Assembly: GCF_042676385.1 (NCBI RefSeq)
Contig: NZ_JBHTHA010000002.1
Span: 310,001 to 374,000 of the forward strand
Direction of reading: 5' to 3'
Source: Paenibacillus_E sp042676385
GTDB taxonomy: Bacteria > Bacillota > Bacilli > Paenibacillales > NBRC-103111
DNA length: 64,000 nt
The notes under the pieces were generated by a model, which did no database searches, was not told the origin of the DNA, and saw only the letters and a program-made list of their open reading frames with translations. Below, piece by piece: positions 1 through 9,298 of this stretch (its first letter is position 1; each line of letters begins with the position of its first letter). The position numbers and the translations under genes are program-made.

Positions 1-2
1 CC

Positions 3-971
3 GCCATGACAGTTTCAAGAGTTATCAATAACACAGGACGAATCAGTGAAGCGACTCGCAAGCGGGTACGCAAAGTGATGGAGGAACTCCATTACATCCC
101 AAACTCCATGGCTCGCAGTCTTGTGCTGCAAAAGACAAATATATTATCGCTGCTGATTACGGATATCACGAATCCGTTCTATACGACAATTGCGCGCGGT
201 GCCGAGGATGCGGCTAAGCGTTCCGGTTTCAGGCTGCTTTTTGGCAATAGCGATGAGAACTACGCGAAGGAAAAAGATTACGTCGATATGATCTTATCGA
301 CACGCGTGGATGGCGTCTTGTTCGCGCCGACGGGGGACGATTCGCTGGAGCATCTGCTGCAGCTGCAAAAACACAACATCCCCTTCGTCGTGCTCGACCG
401 CGAAGTGCCGGGCATTGAAGCGGATGTTGTGCTCGGGGACAGCAAGGAAGGCGCACGCAAGCTCGTCGAGCACCTGATCGGGTTAGGGCATCGCCGGATC
501 GCTCTGATCAACGGTTCGCAAGACGTTTCGACGGCCCGGCTGCGGCACCTAGGATACCGGGAAGCGCACACGTTGAACGGACTGCCGATCGACGACTCAC
601 TTATTATTCACGTCAATTATCGTGATTTCCACGACGAGTCGGCTCTTGATGCCTTATTGAAGCAGCCCGAACCGCCAACTGCGATTTTTGCCGCAAACAA
701 TATGCTTGCCGTTGGCGTCATTCAAGCTCTGCGGAAGCGCGGACTGCAGGTTCCGCAAGATCTGTCGGTCGCTTGCTTCGACGACTTCGTCCATGCGGAA
801 GCGATCAATCCGTTTCTTACAGTCGCTGCGCAGCCGGCTTATCAATTCGGGTCGCTAGGCATGCAGCTTCTCATCGAACGAATCGAAGGTGAGACGGTTC
901 AAGTGAACCGCAAGCTCATTCTTCCGTGTGAGCTGCAGATTCGCGCTTCTACTCAGGCGCTAATTCGTTAG
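3..971 (+). CDS. LacI-family transcriptional regulator (5' end cut by window)
   Basis: The visible part opens inside the helix-turn-helix: the in-frame Ala codon at 3-5 is followed by MTVSRVINN, the recognition-helix segment of LacI proteins, so the ATG at 6 is internal and about 15-20 residues lie outside the window. It continues with the hinge region (YIPNSMARSL) and a periplasmic-binding-protein-like sensor core. That core includes the ITNPFY and FAANNMLAVG segments typical of LacI/PurR sugar sensors. The effector cannot be read from the sequence. Its target may lie to the left of the window, since the genes on the right run the other way and are unrelated. The C-terminus is complete (stop at 969-971). 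Confidence 0.93.
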   Translation, partial: AMTVSRVINNTGRISEATRKRVRKVMEELHYIPNSMARSLVLQKTNILSLLITDITNPFYTTIARGAEDAAKRSGFRLLFGNSDENYAKEKDYVDMILSTRVDGVLFAPTGDDSLEHLLQLQKHNIPFVVLDREVPGIEADVVLGDSKEGARKLVEHLIGLGHRRIALINGSQDVSTARLRHLGYREAHTLNGLPIDDSLIIHVNYRDFHDESALDALLKQPEPPTAIFAANNMLAVGVIQALRKRGLQVPQDLSVACFDDFVHAEAINPFLTVAAQPAYQFGSLGMQLLIERIEGETVQVNRKLILPCELQIRASTQALIR

Positions 972-982
972 ACATGCAACTC

Positions 983-1537
983 TTATTTGCTTTGAGCGAA
1001 ACGATCAATGGTTTCGAACGGCAAATCGTCTGTTATTAAGCGGTTGTAATGAGCCACCTGCAAGATTCCTTCTTCGTCGATCAAAAATTCGGCCGGAATG
1101 CGATTGAAATTGGAGCCTTCCTCGGGTGTTAATCTAAAACCGGCTGCTTCGGCTTCGGCGATGACAGTTTTACTATGGGCATCAGCTATCGTAGCCTGTA
1201 CTTTCTCTTCAGAGATCTCGACACCGTACATCTCGTAGATAGCAGCCTTCGGGTCGGCAATGAGCGGGAACGGAGCATCCTGTTTACCGACATATGCGTG
1301 CAAGTTCATCTCAGGCGATTCGAAAAAAGCGATCACATTAAGCCCTTGCAGCTGCCATTCGGGGAAACGTTTAATAAAACGTTGAACTCTTAGATTACAT
1401 AATGCACAAGCAGAGTTACGGAAAAATGCAAGAAGCACTTTACGTCCACGGTAGGTTTCAAGCGAAACGGACTCACCATTTTGATCGGTTGTACGGAACA
1501 AAGGGGCGATATCGCCCGGTTGAAGCTTTTTAGTCAT
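983..1537 (-). CDS. Peroxiredoxin-like (AhpC/TSA) protein
   Basis: A 184-residue cytoplasmic thioredoxin-fold protein of the AhpC/TSA family. It starts with the usual PGDIAPLF motif. The presumed active region reads FFRNSACALC, giving Cys44 and Cys47 as a CxxC pair in place of the classical PxxxTxxC peroxiredoxin signature. It therefore belongs to the peroxiredoxin-like group whose activity is thiol peroxidase or disulfide reductase; which one is not decided here. The ATG has a clear AGGAGG site. A Crp/Fnr regulator lies about 80 bp upstream on the same strand, which suggests redox- or stress-linked co-expression (inference). Confidence 0.85.
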   Translation of the reverse strand: MTKKLQPGDIAPLFRTTDQNGESVSLETYRGRKVLLAFFRNSACALCNLRVQRFIKRFPEWQLQGLNVIAFFESPEMNLHAYVGKQDAPFPLIADPKAAIYEMYGVEISEEKVQATIADAHSKTVIAEAEAAGFRLTPEEGSNFNRIPAEFLIDEEGILQVAHYNRLITDDLPFETIDRFAQSK

Positions 1538-1617
1538 AAGGAATTCCTCCTAAGTTTGATGTTAGGCACATAGCCTGCATTCATACCTTAGCAGGAATCT
1601 TTCCACTGTTCTGTGAC

Positions 1618-2289
1618 CTAGTCACCAAGCTGATCCTCGAGCTCGCCTCGGCTAACGATTCGTACCCATCCCCGCCCCGTCTCTACCCAGCCTTTCTTGT
1701 GGAAGCGCTGCAATGCACGAGATACGACTTCCCGAGCGGATCCAATTTCGACTGCTAGTTCTTGATGCGTAGTGTGAAGGAGCGGCTGTATGTCCGAGGT
1801 GACGCGCAATAACGCTCTAGCGAGCCGGACATCTAACGGTATGGTTTGCTTTGGCTGCAAAAACTCGCTCATGCGCACCATACCATCCAGCAATCCGCCG
1901 AATATGGCATGACGAATCGGTTCGTGCTCCTGAACCCAGCGGAGGAAACTGCTTTTTGATACGAACAACACCTCGACATCAGTCTCGGCTATAAGTGAGC
2001 CTGGATAATCGCGGCCGCTCAGACCGCTCAACACCATAAGAGAGCAGACCTCGCCAGCTGAGAGCACGTTTAGGATGGATTCGCTGCCGTTCTCCCCGAT
2101 CAGGGTGATACGGACGGTACCTCGTAATAGAAACATGCCATAAGATGCGGCATCTTCTTTTTGAAAAATAGGGGTTTTAGCGGGAAACGCCACTACGAAT
2201 GGCTGTGCTTTGGCCCATTCCTCGGATGGAATGGTGCTTAGGAATGGGAATACGTCCAGTAGACGCGATTCCTTCAAGTTCAATGTCAC
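1618..2289 (-). CDS. Crp/Fnr-family transcriptional regulator
   Basis: A 223-residue protein with an N-terminal cyclic-nucleotide-binding-type beta-roll (about residues 20-130) and a C-terminal winged helix. In the latter, ELAVEIGSAREVVSRAL is the recognition helix of the Crp subfamily. No cysteine cluster for an iron-sulfur centre is seen at the N-terminus, so an FNR-type oxygen sensor is unlikely; the ligand is unknown. The start is a GTG at 2287-2289 preceded by GAGGGA. The peroxiredoxin-like gene follows on the same strand and is the obvious candidate target. Confidence 0.88.
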   Translation of the reverse strand: MTLNLKESRLLDVFPFLSTIPSEEWAKAQPFVVAFPAKTPIFQKEDAASYGMFLLRGTVRITLIGENGSESILNVLSAGEVCSLMVLSGLSGRDYPGSLIAETDVEVLFVSKSSFLRWVQEHEPIRHAIFGGLLDGMVRMSEFLQPKQTIPLDVRLARALLRVTSDIQPLLHTTHQELAVEIGSAREVVSRALQRFHKKGWVETGRGWVRIVSRGELEDQLGD

Positions 2290-2333
2290 TCTCCATTCCC
2301 TCTTTCTGTAATTTTATAGGTTTATGCTCATGC

Positions 2334-3176
2334 TCACCTCAATAACCGCAGCACAATTGCCTCGTACCATTTCCATGGCAGCAAAGTACGCCCCCACAAG
2401 CCAAGCCTCACGCCTCGTCCGAGCAGGTAACGAAGTCTCGGATTGGCTGCCCCAACAACTGCCGCAATCTGATCAGCAACCTCTTGCGGATCCGTTGCTG
2501 ACTCAGCCGCCTGTTTGGAATAACGAAGCATTTTGTTAAGTCTGCTCCGATACGGAGACGACTCGTATGTATGAACGGCATCGAACCCTTTGCGCCAGAT
2601 TTCCGTCCGGTAAGCTCCTGGCTCTATAAGGATGACCTTAACACCGTAGGGCTTCATCTCCAGCCGCAGCGATTCGCTGAAGCCTTCGATGGCGAACTTT
2701 GACGTGCTGTACGGCGCATAACCAGGAAAGGCGGATAAACCGCTAACGCTGCTGACATTCACGATACAGCCCGATCCTTGAATGCGCATGTGCGGAAGCA
2801 CCGCTTTGGTTGCTGCAATGACACCGAACACGTTCGTTTCCAACTGCGCTCGCCATGCATCCATGGGCACATCTTCGACATAACCTCCAGTTGCGAAGCC
2901 TGCATTGTTAATCAACACATCGATTCTTCCATATTCTCGGATGATCGCTGCAACAGCTTGTTCAATCGTCGCATGTACCGTCACATCTACCTGCACGATT
3001 TCAATCGCTTCGCGGACACCAGCTGCCTCGGCAAGCTCCAGCAAGCGTTTACCATTGTCCAAATCGCGCATCGTCGCGACGACGCAGTATCCCTTTTTCG
3101 CCAATGTCACCGCAGTCAACATTCCAAAGCCGCTTGACGCACCAGTTACCATAGCGGTTGGATGCTCAATAGCCAT
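2334..3176 (-). CDS. Short-chain dehydrogenase/reductase
   Basis: A 280-residue classical SDR. The dinucleotide-binding motif TGASSGFG is near residue 11, the structural NNAG motif near residue 90, and the catalytic YxxxK reads YAPYSTSK with an upstream Ser in VNVSSVSG. It should oxidise or reduce a small alcohol or ketone with NAD(P); the C-terminal tail resembles the hydroxysteroid/retinol-dehydrogenase-like branch, but the substrate is not determinable. It stands alone, divergent from nothing obvious. The ATG is preceded by AAGGGGG at a rather long distance. Confidence 0.9.
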   Translation of the reverse strand: MAIEHPTAMVTGASSGFGMLTAVTLAKKGYCVVATMRDLDNGKRLLELAEAAGVREAIEIVQVDVTVHATIEQAVAAIIREYGRIDVLINNAGFATGGYVEDVPMDAWRAQLETNVFGVIAATKAVLPHMRIQGSGCIVNVSSVSGLSAFPGYAPYSTSKFAIEGFSESLRLEMKPYGVKVILIEPGAYRTEIWRKGFDAVHTYESSPYRSRLNKMLRYSKQAAESATDPQEVADQIAAVVGAANPRLRYLLGRGVRLGLWGRTLLPWKWYEAIVLRLLR

Positions 3177-3282
3177 CGTGCTCGAAGCCCCCTTTTACAA
3201 TTGCACTTGCTTCCATAATCCCATAGAAAGGGTCCGCTGTCGACGCTAACTTGAACGAATCGACGGCCCAAAAGGCACAAAA

Positions 3283-3314
3283 AAGAAAGAAGCCCCTTCG
3301 TTCGGGCCTCCTCA
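3283..3314 (-). terminator. Rho-independent terminator after the GH35 gene
   Basis: Read on the minus strand, a GAGGCCC/GGGCTTC stem is followed by a T-rich run. It lies about 60 bp downstream of the beta-galactosidase stop. A second hairpin (3338-3363, GACAG...CTGTC ends) sits between the stop and this terminator. Confidence 0.7.
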
Positions 3315-3372
3315 TTATCATCTGTTCAACACAAAAGACAGCCGGGATATTCCCGAACTGTCCTAAAATCCA

Positions 3373-5133
3373 TTAACCCAAATCCGGCGCATCTGTCAAT
3401 TCGATAACCGGCTTCTCCGTATGATGTAATTCAAACACGATGATTTCATTGCGGCCCTCGCGGAGTAAAGGAGCCGGTAAGTACAACGTTCGCTGCGGAC
3501 CTTTTTCCCAGTAACGGCCCAAATTGAAACCGTTGATCCAGACCACACCCTTTGACCAACCATCCAATCGGACGAACGTATCACCTTTCTCCTCTATGGT
3601 GAACTCGCCTTTATAGAAAGCAGGTCGGTCTTTCTTTTCATTCGTCTCAGGAGCGGATCCAAACGGAATCGATGCTGTTTTGTCCAGCGGGAGTGGATAT
3701 ATCGTCCAATCAAACAAGAACTGATTGTTCATCCTTACACCCTCTGTAATGCCTTTAAAATCTTTCAGTTTCGGGCCGTAGTTGACGCGCCCCATATTTT
3801 CCACCAGAATGTCCAGCTTGGCGCCTCCGTCTGGAATGTCCAGCTGTAGTGGACGTGAATCCCAACGTTCCACCGTTCCTTGATAGACGCCGTCAAGGAA
3901 CACTTGCGCGCGGTCATGCACCTCTTGAAGGTGCAGCTTCTCGCCTGTTCGCGGTCCGGAGACGTTCGTCGAATATACGATGAAGCCGTAATCTTGACCT
4001 AGCTTTTCCATTGGCTCCGGGGCCACACGCTTCACAGACTGTGATAGCAGTGACAAGTGCTCGAAGAGGTCTGCCTTTTCCGTCAAGGCAATGCGGCCAT
4101 AATTTTTCTTCGCAATCGGATCAGGCAACGCAGGAAAACTATTGACATCGGTCCCTAAATAATTGGCGATGACACTGCGAACAGCGCTATATTTCTCCGT
4201 TACATCCCCGCATTCGGACAACGGCGAATCATAGTCATAACTGGTAATCGTCGCTTCATATTTCTCATGGAAGTTCGCTCCGTTATAGAACCCGAAGTTG
4301 GTTCCACCGTGGAACATATAGAAATTGACCGAAGCACCCGCACGCAGCATGCGATCGAACACATCGGCGACATCGCCAGCATCTCGCGTATGATGCGGCT
4401 TCAACCAATGATCGAACCAACCGTTCCAGTATTCCATGCAAACAAGCGGTTCATCGGAACGGTATTGCCGAAACTTTTCAAAAGCTTCCTCCGGCTTAGA
4501 TCCGAAGTTAACGGTTGCCAGCGTGCCGGGGATGGTTCCCCCTTGCAGCATACCGTCTTCCGGGCCATCGGAAGTAAACAACAACACATCTACACCGCGC
4601 CTCACAAGTCCATCACGCAAATAAGTTAAGTAAGCGGTGTCGTTGCCGTAACTGCCGTACTCGTTCTCAATTTGCATCGCAAGGATCGGGCCACCGTTTG
4701 TACAAAGCAGTGGAGTCAGGCGTGGAATTAGTTCATCATAATAACGGTCGACCTTCGTCAGATAAGCCGGATCCATGCAGCGAAGCCGCATTTCAGTATC
4801 TTGCAGCAGCCACGCCGGCAGCCCGCCAAATTCCCATTCTGCACAAATATAGGGGCTTGGCCTCACGATCACATGCAGACCCAAATCTCCGGCAATCCGG
4901 ATAAATCGTTCTACATCGGCAATTCCGGCAAAGTTAAATGAATTTTCCCGGGGCTCATGCAAATTCCATGGAATGTACGTTTCCACCGTATTAAACCCGC
5001 AAGCCCGCAGTTTGAGCAGACGATCTTCCCAATATTCTGGCACAACACGAAAATAATGAATAGCTCCAGAAATCAGTTGCAAAGGTTTTCCATCTAATAG
5101 AAACTGTTTGTTTTTTGCTTGTAAAATTGCCAC
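3373..5133 (-). CDS. GH35 beta-galactosidase
   Basis: A 586-residue glycoside hydrolase of family 35, which removes terminal beta-galactose with retention of configuration. The TIM-barrel begins at once (FLLDGKPLQLISG, then IHYFRVVPEYW). The acid/base is Glu158 in QIENEYGSYG and the nucleophile is Glu234 in CMEYWNGWFDHW, both in the family signature contexts. The C-terminal third holds the beta-sandwich jelly-roll domains, including the WINGFNLGRYWEKGPQ motif. There is no signal peptide, so it should act on imported oligosaccharides in the cytoplasm. It is divergent from an AraC regulator (5300) that probably controls it. The length is close to that of compact bacterial GH35 enzymes. Confidence 0.96.
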   Translation of the reverse strand: MAILQAKNKQFLLDGKPLQLISGAIHYFRVVPEYWEDRLLKLRACGFNTVETYIPWNLHEPRENSFNFAGIADVERFIRIAGDLGLHVIVRPSPYICAEWEFGGLPAWLLQDTEMRLRCMDPAYLTKVDRYYDELIPRLTPLLCTNGGPILAMQIENEYGSYGNDTAYLTYLRDGLVRRGVDVLLFTSDGPEDGMLQGGTIPGTLATVNFGSKPEEAFEKFRQYRSDEPLVCMEYWNGWFDHWLKPHHTRDAGDVADVFDRMLRAGASVNFYMFHGGTNFGFYNGANFHEKYEATITSYDYDSPLSECGDVTEKYSAVRSVIANYLGTDVNSFPALPDPIAKKNYGRIALTEKADLFEHLSLLSQSVKRVAPEPMEKLGQDYGFIVYSTNVSGPRTGEKLHLQEVHDRAQVFLDGVYQGTVERWDSRPLQLDIPDGGAKLDILVENMGRVNYGPKLKDFKGITEGVRMNNQFLFDWTIYPLPLDKTASIPFGSAPETNEKKDRPAFYKGEFTIEEKGDTFVRLDGWSKGVVWINGFNLGRYWEKGPQRTLYLPAPLLREGRNEIIVFELHHTEKPVIELTDAPDLG

Positions 5134-5299
5134 GATTATCCCTCCGGATCATTGGTACTCTAAAGTCATGTCTTCCTAGTCCTATCATGGCTGAAAGATC
5201 ACCTTTGCTCAATCTCCAAAATGAGCATCTTCTATACCAAATGTGCCAATTCAGTGATATGATTGATTTCATACCGCTGACGAACGAAAGGAAAAGTCT

Positions 5300-6196
5300 A
5301 TGGATGAATTGTATCGTTTCCCCAACGTCGTGAATACACTGCAAGTCGTTGGCTGCCATTTTGGCTTGCAGCCTCCGGGGTGGCATTATCCAAGACATCA
5401 TCACCATCTGTTTGAGCTGCTGTATTGCTCGGAAGGTGAAGTCGTGCAAGAAATGAACCGCGAGTCGTTGACGATGCGCGAAGGCGACTGGCTGTTGATC
5501 AAAGCCGGCGTGCGGCACCAGTCTTCGAATGTCGCCGGCATGGATTACGGTTATTTTAATGTGCATTTTGATCTCGACGACACCGAAATTCGCAGTCTGC
5601 TTGCCGCTGCTCCCTATCGGCACATCCATCATCAGGAAGCAGAACAAAGCAAACTGCGTTTCTATGTCAGCGAGCTTGAGGCGATTATGCAGCGCAATCG
5701 GGTTGATGACAGACTCGCTCAAGGCGAGCAGTCCGCTCTCCGCTTTGAGGATAAGCTGCTGCTGCAGTCGTATACGCTGCTCATCGTTCACGATGTGTTG
5801 AATTTACTGCGCAATCACACAGCACAGAATATGCGGACGTCGTCGCCAGGCAAAGACGCTTCGCTGTTTGCCACCGATGTTGCGCACGCGATTGAAGAGA
5901 AGCTGTCGCTCGGGCTGTGCGAGGAAGCATCCATTGCTGGCGTCGCCAAGGAGCTGAACCTCAGCCGCAGCCAATGCAGCAAGCTCTTTTCTAAGGTTTA
6001 CGGGCTTTCCCCGAGGCAGTATGTCAGCCGACAAAAGCTGAACCTGGCGAAAGAGTTGCTCGTCACGACAAATCTGCCGATGGCGGATATTGCAGAACAG
6101 CTCGGCTTTCATTCCGCCAGCCATTTCTCCAGGCAGTTCCGACGCTGGGCCGGCCAGTCGCCGACTGAATTCAAACCGAAGCATCATTCGGTTTAG
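5300..6196 (+). CDS. AraC-family regulator, likely of the GH35 gene
   Basis: A 298-residue one-component regulator. The N-terminal half is a cupin-type ligand pocket (histidine-rich HHHHLFELLYCSEGE near residue 35, then a RVEGDW-like turn). The C-terminal 100 residues form the double helix-turn-helix of AraC, ending in the typical FHSASHFSRQFRRWAGQSPTEF motif. It is transcribed divergently from the GH35 beta-galactosidase with a 166-bp shared upstream region, the usual arrangement for a local sugar-responsive activator. The inducer is presumably a galactoside, which is inference from position. Confidence 0.93.
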   Translation: MDELYRFPNVVNTLQVVGCHFGLQPPGWHYPRHHHHLFELLYCSEGEVVQEMNRESLTMREGDWLLIKAGVRHQSSNVAGMDYGYFNVHFDLDDTEIRSLLAAAPYRHIHHQEAEQSKLRFYVSELEAIMQRNRVDDRLAQGEQSALRFEDKLLLQSYTLLIVHDVLNLLRNHTAQNMRTSSPGKDASLFATDVAHAIEEKLSLGLCEEASIAGVAKELNLSRSQCSKLFSKVYGLSPRQYVSRQKLNLAKELLVTTNLPMADIAEQLGFHSASHFSRQFRRWAGQSPTEFKPKHHSV

Positions 6197-6283
6197 TTAT
6201 CGTCTGGCGACGATTTAATCGGCAGATTGCGTCCCCACCTGATTCCAATCGAAAAAACGTCGCCGCACGCATGAGGCACGCTA

Positions 6284-7633
6284 TTAAGATGGGGACCTGA
6301 CTTCCAGCCTCACTTCTTCAATAATCTTCCGCACGCCTTCCTCGATTTGCTCCGGCCGCGCCCGTGAGATGCTGATTCGTAAAAACTTCTCCCGATCCAA
6401 ATAATCCGATAAATAAAATCGCTTGCCGGAAACGACAGAGATATCCTTAGCCGCAAGCCGCTCTACTAAGCGTTCAAGATTGACCGTCCGCGGCATCTTG
6501 AACTGTACGAACACACCGGAATGGACATCCGAAGTTTTGAGTAAGCCTGAATCGTTATGACGCTTCACTGCCTCGTTCAGAGCGTGAATCCGCTGTGCAT
6601 ATTGTTTGGATATTTTGCGTTTGTGCCGCCCGTACATGCCGTTTTTGATGTACACTTCGAGCGCCGCCTGTGACAGCTGCGAGGTGTCTGCGTATCTTTG
6701 GTATTCGCAGAACGTCTCCATCAGCTTTTCCGGCAAAACGGCGACGCCGAGCCTGAGTCCCGGAAAAATGATTTTCGAGAAACTTTTTAAATAAACAACG
6801 TGTGACGTACCGTTATAAGAGTAAATGGGATCGATCCCCGATTCTTCACCTAAATCGGCCATGTAATCGTCCTCTACGACGTATACATCATATTTGCTCG
6901 CCAAACGGGCGATCGTTCTCCTATCGTCCGCGCTGTACGAGGTGCCGAGCGGGTTGTGGTACCTAGACATGGTGTAGAAAAACTTGATTCCGCCATGTCT
7001 GAATTTCTCCTCCAATTCCCGTAAATCAATGCCCGCAGTCGAACGGGCGATTCCGCATACCGGAATGCCCTCCGCCTCAAGAAACCGCAAATACAGATCA
7101 TAGCTCGGCTGTTCGACCAGGATCACCGAATTCCCGTTCGGAAACGGCATTTTAGCCAATATTTCGAGCGCCCGATTGGCACCCGACGTTACGATGATCC
7201 TTTCCCCTTTAGCAAACACTTGATCTCCGGCCAAATGAGAAACGAGAGTATGACGAAGCGTTTCCAGTCCTTTCGAATCACCGCAGGTGAACAGGTCGCA
7301 TTTGTAAGTGTCTAAGGCTTTGTCCAAGCTGATCTTGAAATCCAGATAAGGAAACACATTCGGATCCGGTGACGCTGAGGCAAAATCTATCGTCTTACTC
7401 TCCGTTACGTTAGGCCGGTCCCCCGGCTCTTCCACCACGTAATAGCCGCTTTGAGCAATCGAATAAATGGCGTGGCGTTTCTCCAGTACTGCATATGCCC
7501 GTGTAATCGTGCTGACGCTGCAATCGTAATGCTTCGCGGCATTTCGGACGGAAGGCAGTTTTTGGCCTGAAACGAATTGCCCTTCATTGATTTTTTGCTC
7601 TATATCTGAGAGAATATCCAAATATTTTTTCAT
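6284..7633 (-). CDS. MocR-type GntR/aminotransferase fusion regulator
   Basis: About 449 residues. An N-terminal GntR winged helix (residues 1-70, with SVSTITRAYAVLEKR) is fused to a fold-type I aminotransferase domain. The PLP-binding Lys lies in YLKSFSKIIFPGLRLG and the cofactor contacts in SGANRAL and VEDDYM. MocR proteins use PLP as effector to control vitamin B6, GABA or related metabolism. The ATG at 7633 is chosen because a GAGGGGG site directly precedes it; an in-frame ATG 15 codons upstream has no such site. It is divergent from a nitroreductase, which is its most likely target. Confidence 0.93.
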   Translation of the reverse strand: MKKYLDILSDIEQKINEGQFVSGQKLPSVRNAAKHYDCSVSTITRAYAVLEKRHAIYSIAQSGYYVVEEPGDRPNVTESKTIDFASASPDPNVFPYLDFKISLDKALDTYKCDLFTCGDSKGLETLRHTLVSHLAGDQVFAKGERIIVTSGANRALEILAKMPFPNGNSVILVEQPSYDLYLRFLEAEGIPVCGIARSTAGIDLRELEEKFRHGGIKFFYTMSRYHNPLGTSYSADDRRTIARLASKYDVYVVEDDYMADLGEESGIDPIYSYNGTSHVVYLKSFSKIIFPGLRLGVAVLPEKLMETFCEYQRYADTSQLSQAALEVYIKNGMYGRHKRKISKQYAQRIHALNEAVKRHNDSGLLKTSDVHSGVFVQFKMPRTVNLERLVERLAAKDISVVSGKRFYLSDYLDREKFLRISISRARPEQIEEGVRKIIEEVRLEVRSPS

Positions 7634-7821
7634 TCCGCCCCCTCGCTTTCTATAACTCATTATATTAAACTCGTGCAACTGTTACGATACACTTTGGAAA
7701 ATACGTTATTGTTCCAAGCCGCAGATTGGCATAACATGTCAAGTATCGGATTCAAGTTCGCGAACACGATCCCCGTTTTTTACGAACATACAAAAAAAAT
7801 AGTCAAAGGAGTCGATCGAGA

Positions 7822-8493
7822 ATGTCATCTGCTGTTCAAACCGATTTTCTCACCCTCTTCCATGAACGTCATTCCGTCAGATATTTTGATGCATCGTACA
7901 AACTCAGTGAACAAGAAATCAAGGAGATTTTGGAAATCGCTGGCCGCGCTCCTTCCTCATGGAATCTTCAACATTGGAAGTTCGTCGCCTTTACCGATGC
8001 GGCAGCCAAGGAAAAGCTGCTTCCTATCGCGAATGGCCAAAAACAAGTCATCGACGCTTCCGTTACCGTCGCCATACTCGGGGACTTGGAGGCCAATCGG
8101 AATGCCGAACACGTGTACGGTCCCGACATCACGGCCGGGCTTGAAGATGCTTACGCAGGCTATAATTCCCATCAAATCCTGTTCAGTCAAATCGAAGAGG
8201 CCTATGCGGTAAGTGACTCTTCATCCTATCGTCGCGACGAAGCAATTCGTAACGCATCGCTGGCCGCTATGCAACTTATGTTAGCCACCAAAGCGAAAGG
8301 TCTCGACTCGGGCCCAATGGTCGGTTTCGACGCCGACGCCTTCGTCAAAACGTTCAATGTCCCACCGCGTTATGTCCCGGTCCTGCTCGTAGCCATTGGC
8401 AAGGCGGCTAAACCTGCCCGGCCTACCTCCCGCTTCCCAGTAGAGCAGACGATCATCTGGAACGGGTTTGAGCCCGATGCCACAATTCTTTGA
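7822..8493 (+). CDS. Nitroreductase-family FMN oxidoreductase
   Basis: A 223-residue protein with the nitroreductase fold. The FMN-phosphate-binding N-terminus reads ERHSVRYFD and is followed by RAPSSWNLQHWKF, the standard second flavin contact. Such enzymes are homodimeric NAD(P)H-dependent reductases of quinones or nitro compounds, and the physiological substrate is unknown. The start ATG follows an AAAGGAG site. A strong terminator lies about 140 bp downstream. The divergent MocR gene suggests coupling to PLP or amine metabolism. Confidence 0.92.
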   Translation: MSSAVQTDFLTLFHERHSVRYFDASYKLSEQEIKEILEIAGRAPSSWNLQHWKFVAFTDAAAKEKLLPIANGQKQVIDASVTVAILGDLEANRNAEHVYGPDITAGLEDAYAGYNSHQILFSQIEEAYAVSDSSSYRRDEAIRNASLAAMQLMLATKAKGLDSGPMVGFDADAFVKTFNVPPRYVPVLLVAIGKAAKPARPTSRFPVEQTIIWNGFEPDATIL

Positions 8494-8635
8494 AATCTCG
8501 TGTCTCTGCACATAGCACTGACAATCTAGAACGCACATTTATATAATGACGTAGCGACGAAGCGCGATGACGCTTTTGCCATATAAAGCCTCATTGAACG
8601 CTTCTGATCGAAGAACAAGCACCGTTCGCGCGCAA

Positions 8636-8670
8636 ATAACGCAGCCTTATCTGGCTGCGTTATATTTTTG
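8636..8670 (+). terminator. Rho-independent terminator after the nitroreductase gene
   Basis: A perfect 11-bp stem (ATAACGCAGCC paired with GGCTGCGTTAT), a six-base loop and an ATTTTTG tail. Confidence 0.9.
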
Positions 8671-8914
8671 CGAGAGAGAATTAACATGTTTGTTAAGCAA
8701 TCTGCCAGTCAGCTAAATGTCACTGCCAGTCTATAACTTTAGTTTCCGAAGACTGTTGGGGATGCTGGGGAAGATGCGGATGTTGAAGACTGTGGGTTGT
8801 TGAGGAATGGCGGTAGTTATTGGGTGATATGGGTGATGTTAGGGATGACAGGCTGGCGAGGGACGTTGAGGACGTTGAGTGACATCGGGTATCTGGTTGA
8901 GGATATTGGGAAGC

Positions 8915-9092
8915 GGAACGTCAATCCGTTATTTTCAATAGTTGTCCTTCGTCTCGTTTTGTTAAGGAACGATGATGCGCTAAGGATCGATTTTGGGCCA
9001 TACGTGCCGCTTTTTTGATGCCATAACGGAACGACGTTCCGCGAAAGTATAAAAGGCCATACAAACAATGTAATAGAGGAACGTCGTTCCTC
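8915..9092. repeat. GGAACG hairpin array, 51/62/50-bp spacing
   Basis: Four GGAACG boxes start at 8915, 8966, 9028 and 9078. Three of them form hairpins: CGGA/TCCG at 8914-8928, CGGAACG/CGTTCCG at 9027-9041, and GAGGAACG/CGTTCCTC at 9076-9092. The second box is degenerate. The spacing alternation matches the arrays at 15680 and 16936. Confidence 0.7.
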
Positions 9093-9275
9093 TTCCTTAG
9101 CCCACATTGCAGGAACCCACGCACATTAGTGTAAAGTGAGACTGCAAGCTTCACCTCCGGTCCTTTCTAATCTCAGCGCGATTGAGCTCCACAACACCAT
9201 TCACCTCTCATCGTTTGTAAGAATGAAAAACATCACTCTTGGCCCGATTCAACACAACCATCCCGCCCGCAACGC

Positions 9276-9298
9276 TGAAAAACAGCGTTGCAGCCTCG
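9276..9298. repeat. Perfect 9-bp hairpin with AAAAA loop
   Basis: GCAACGCTG and CAGCGTTGC pair around AAAAA. It lies about 190 bp beyond the stop of the AraC sensor gene and has no T-run, so a terminator role is uncertain. The AAAAA loop is the same as in the GATG/CATC hairpins of the 15.7-kb array. Confidence 0.6.

Noticed and set aside
4991..5791. 266-codon minus-strand ORF between GH35 and AraC
   Set aside because: It overlaps the 5' ends of two solid divergent genes in other frames and contains no family motif.
7673..8212. 179-codon ORF overlapping the nitroreductase gene
   Set aside because: Same strand but different frame from a well-supported nitroreductase with its own ribosome site; no motif.
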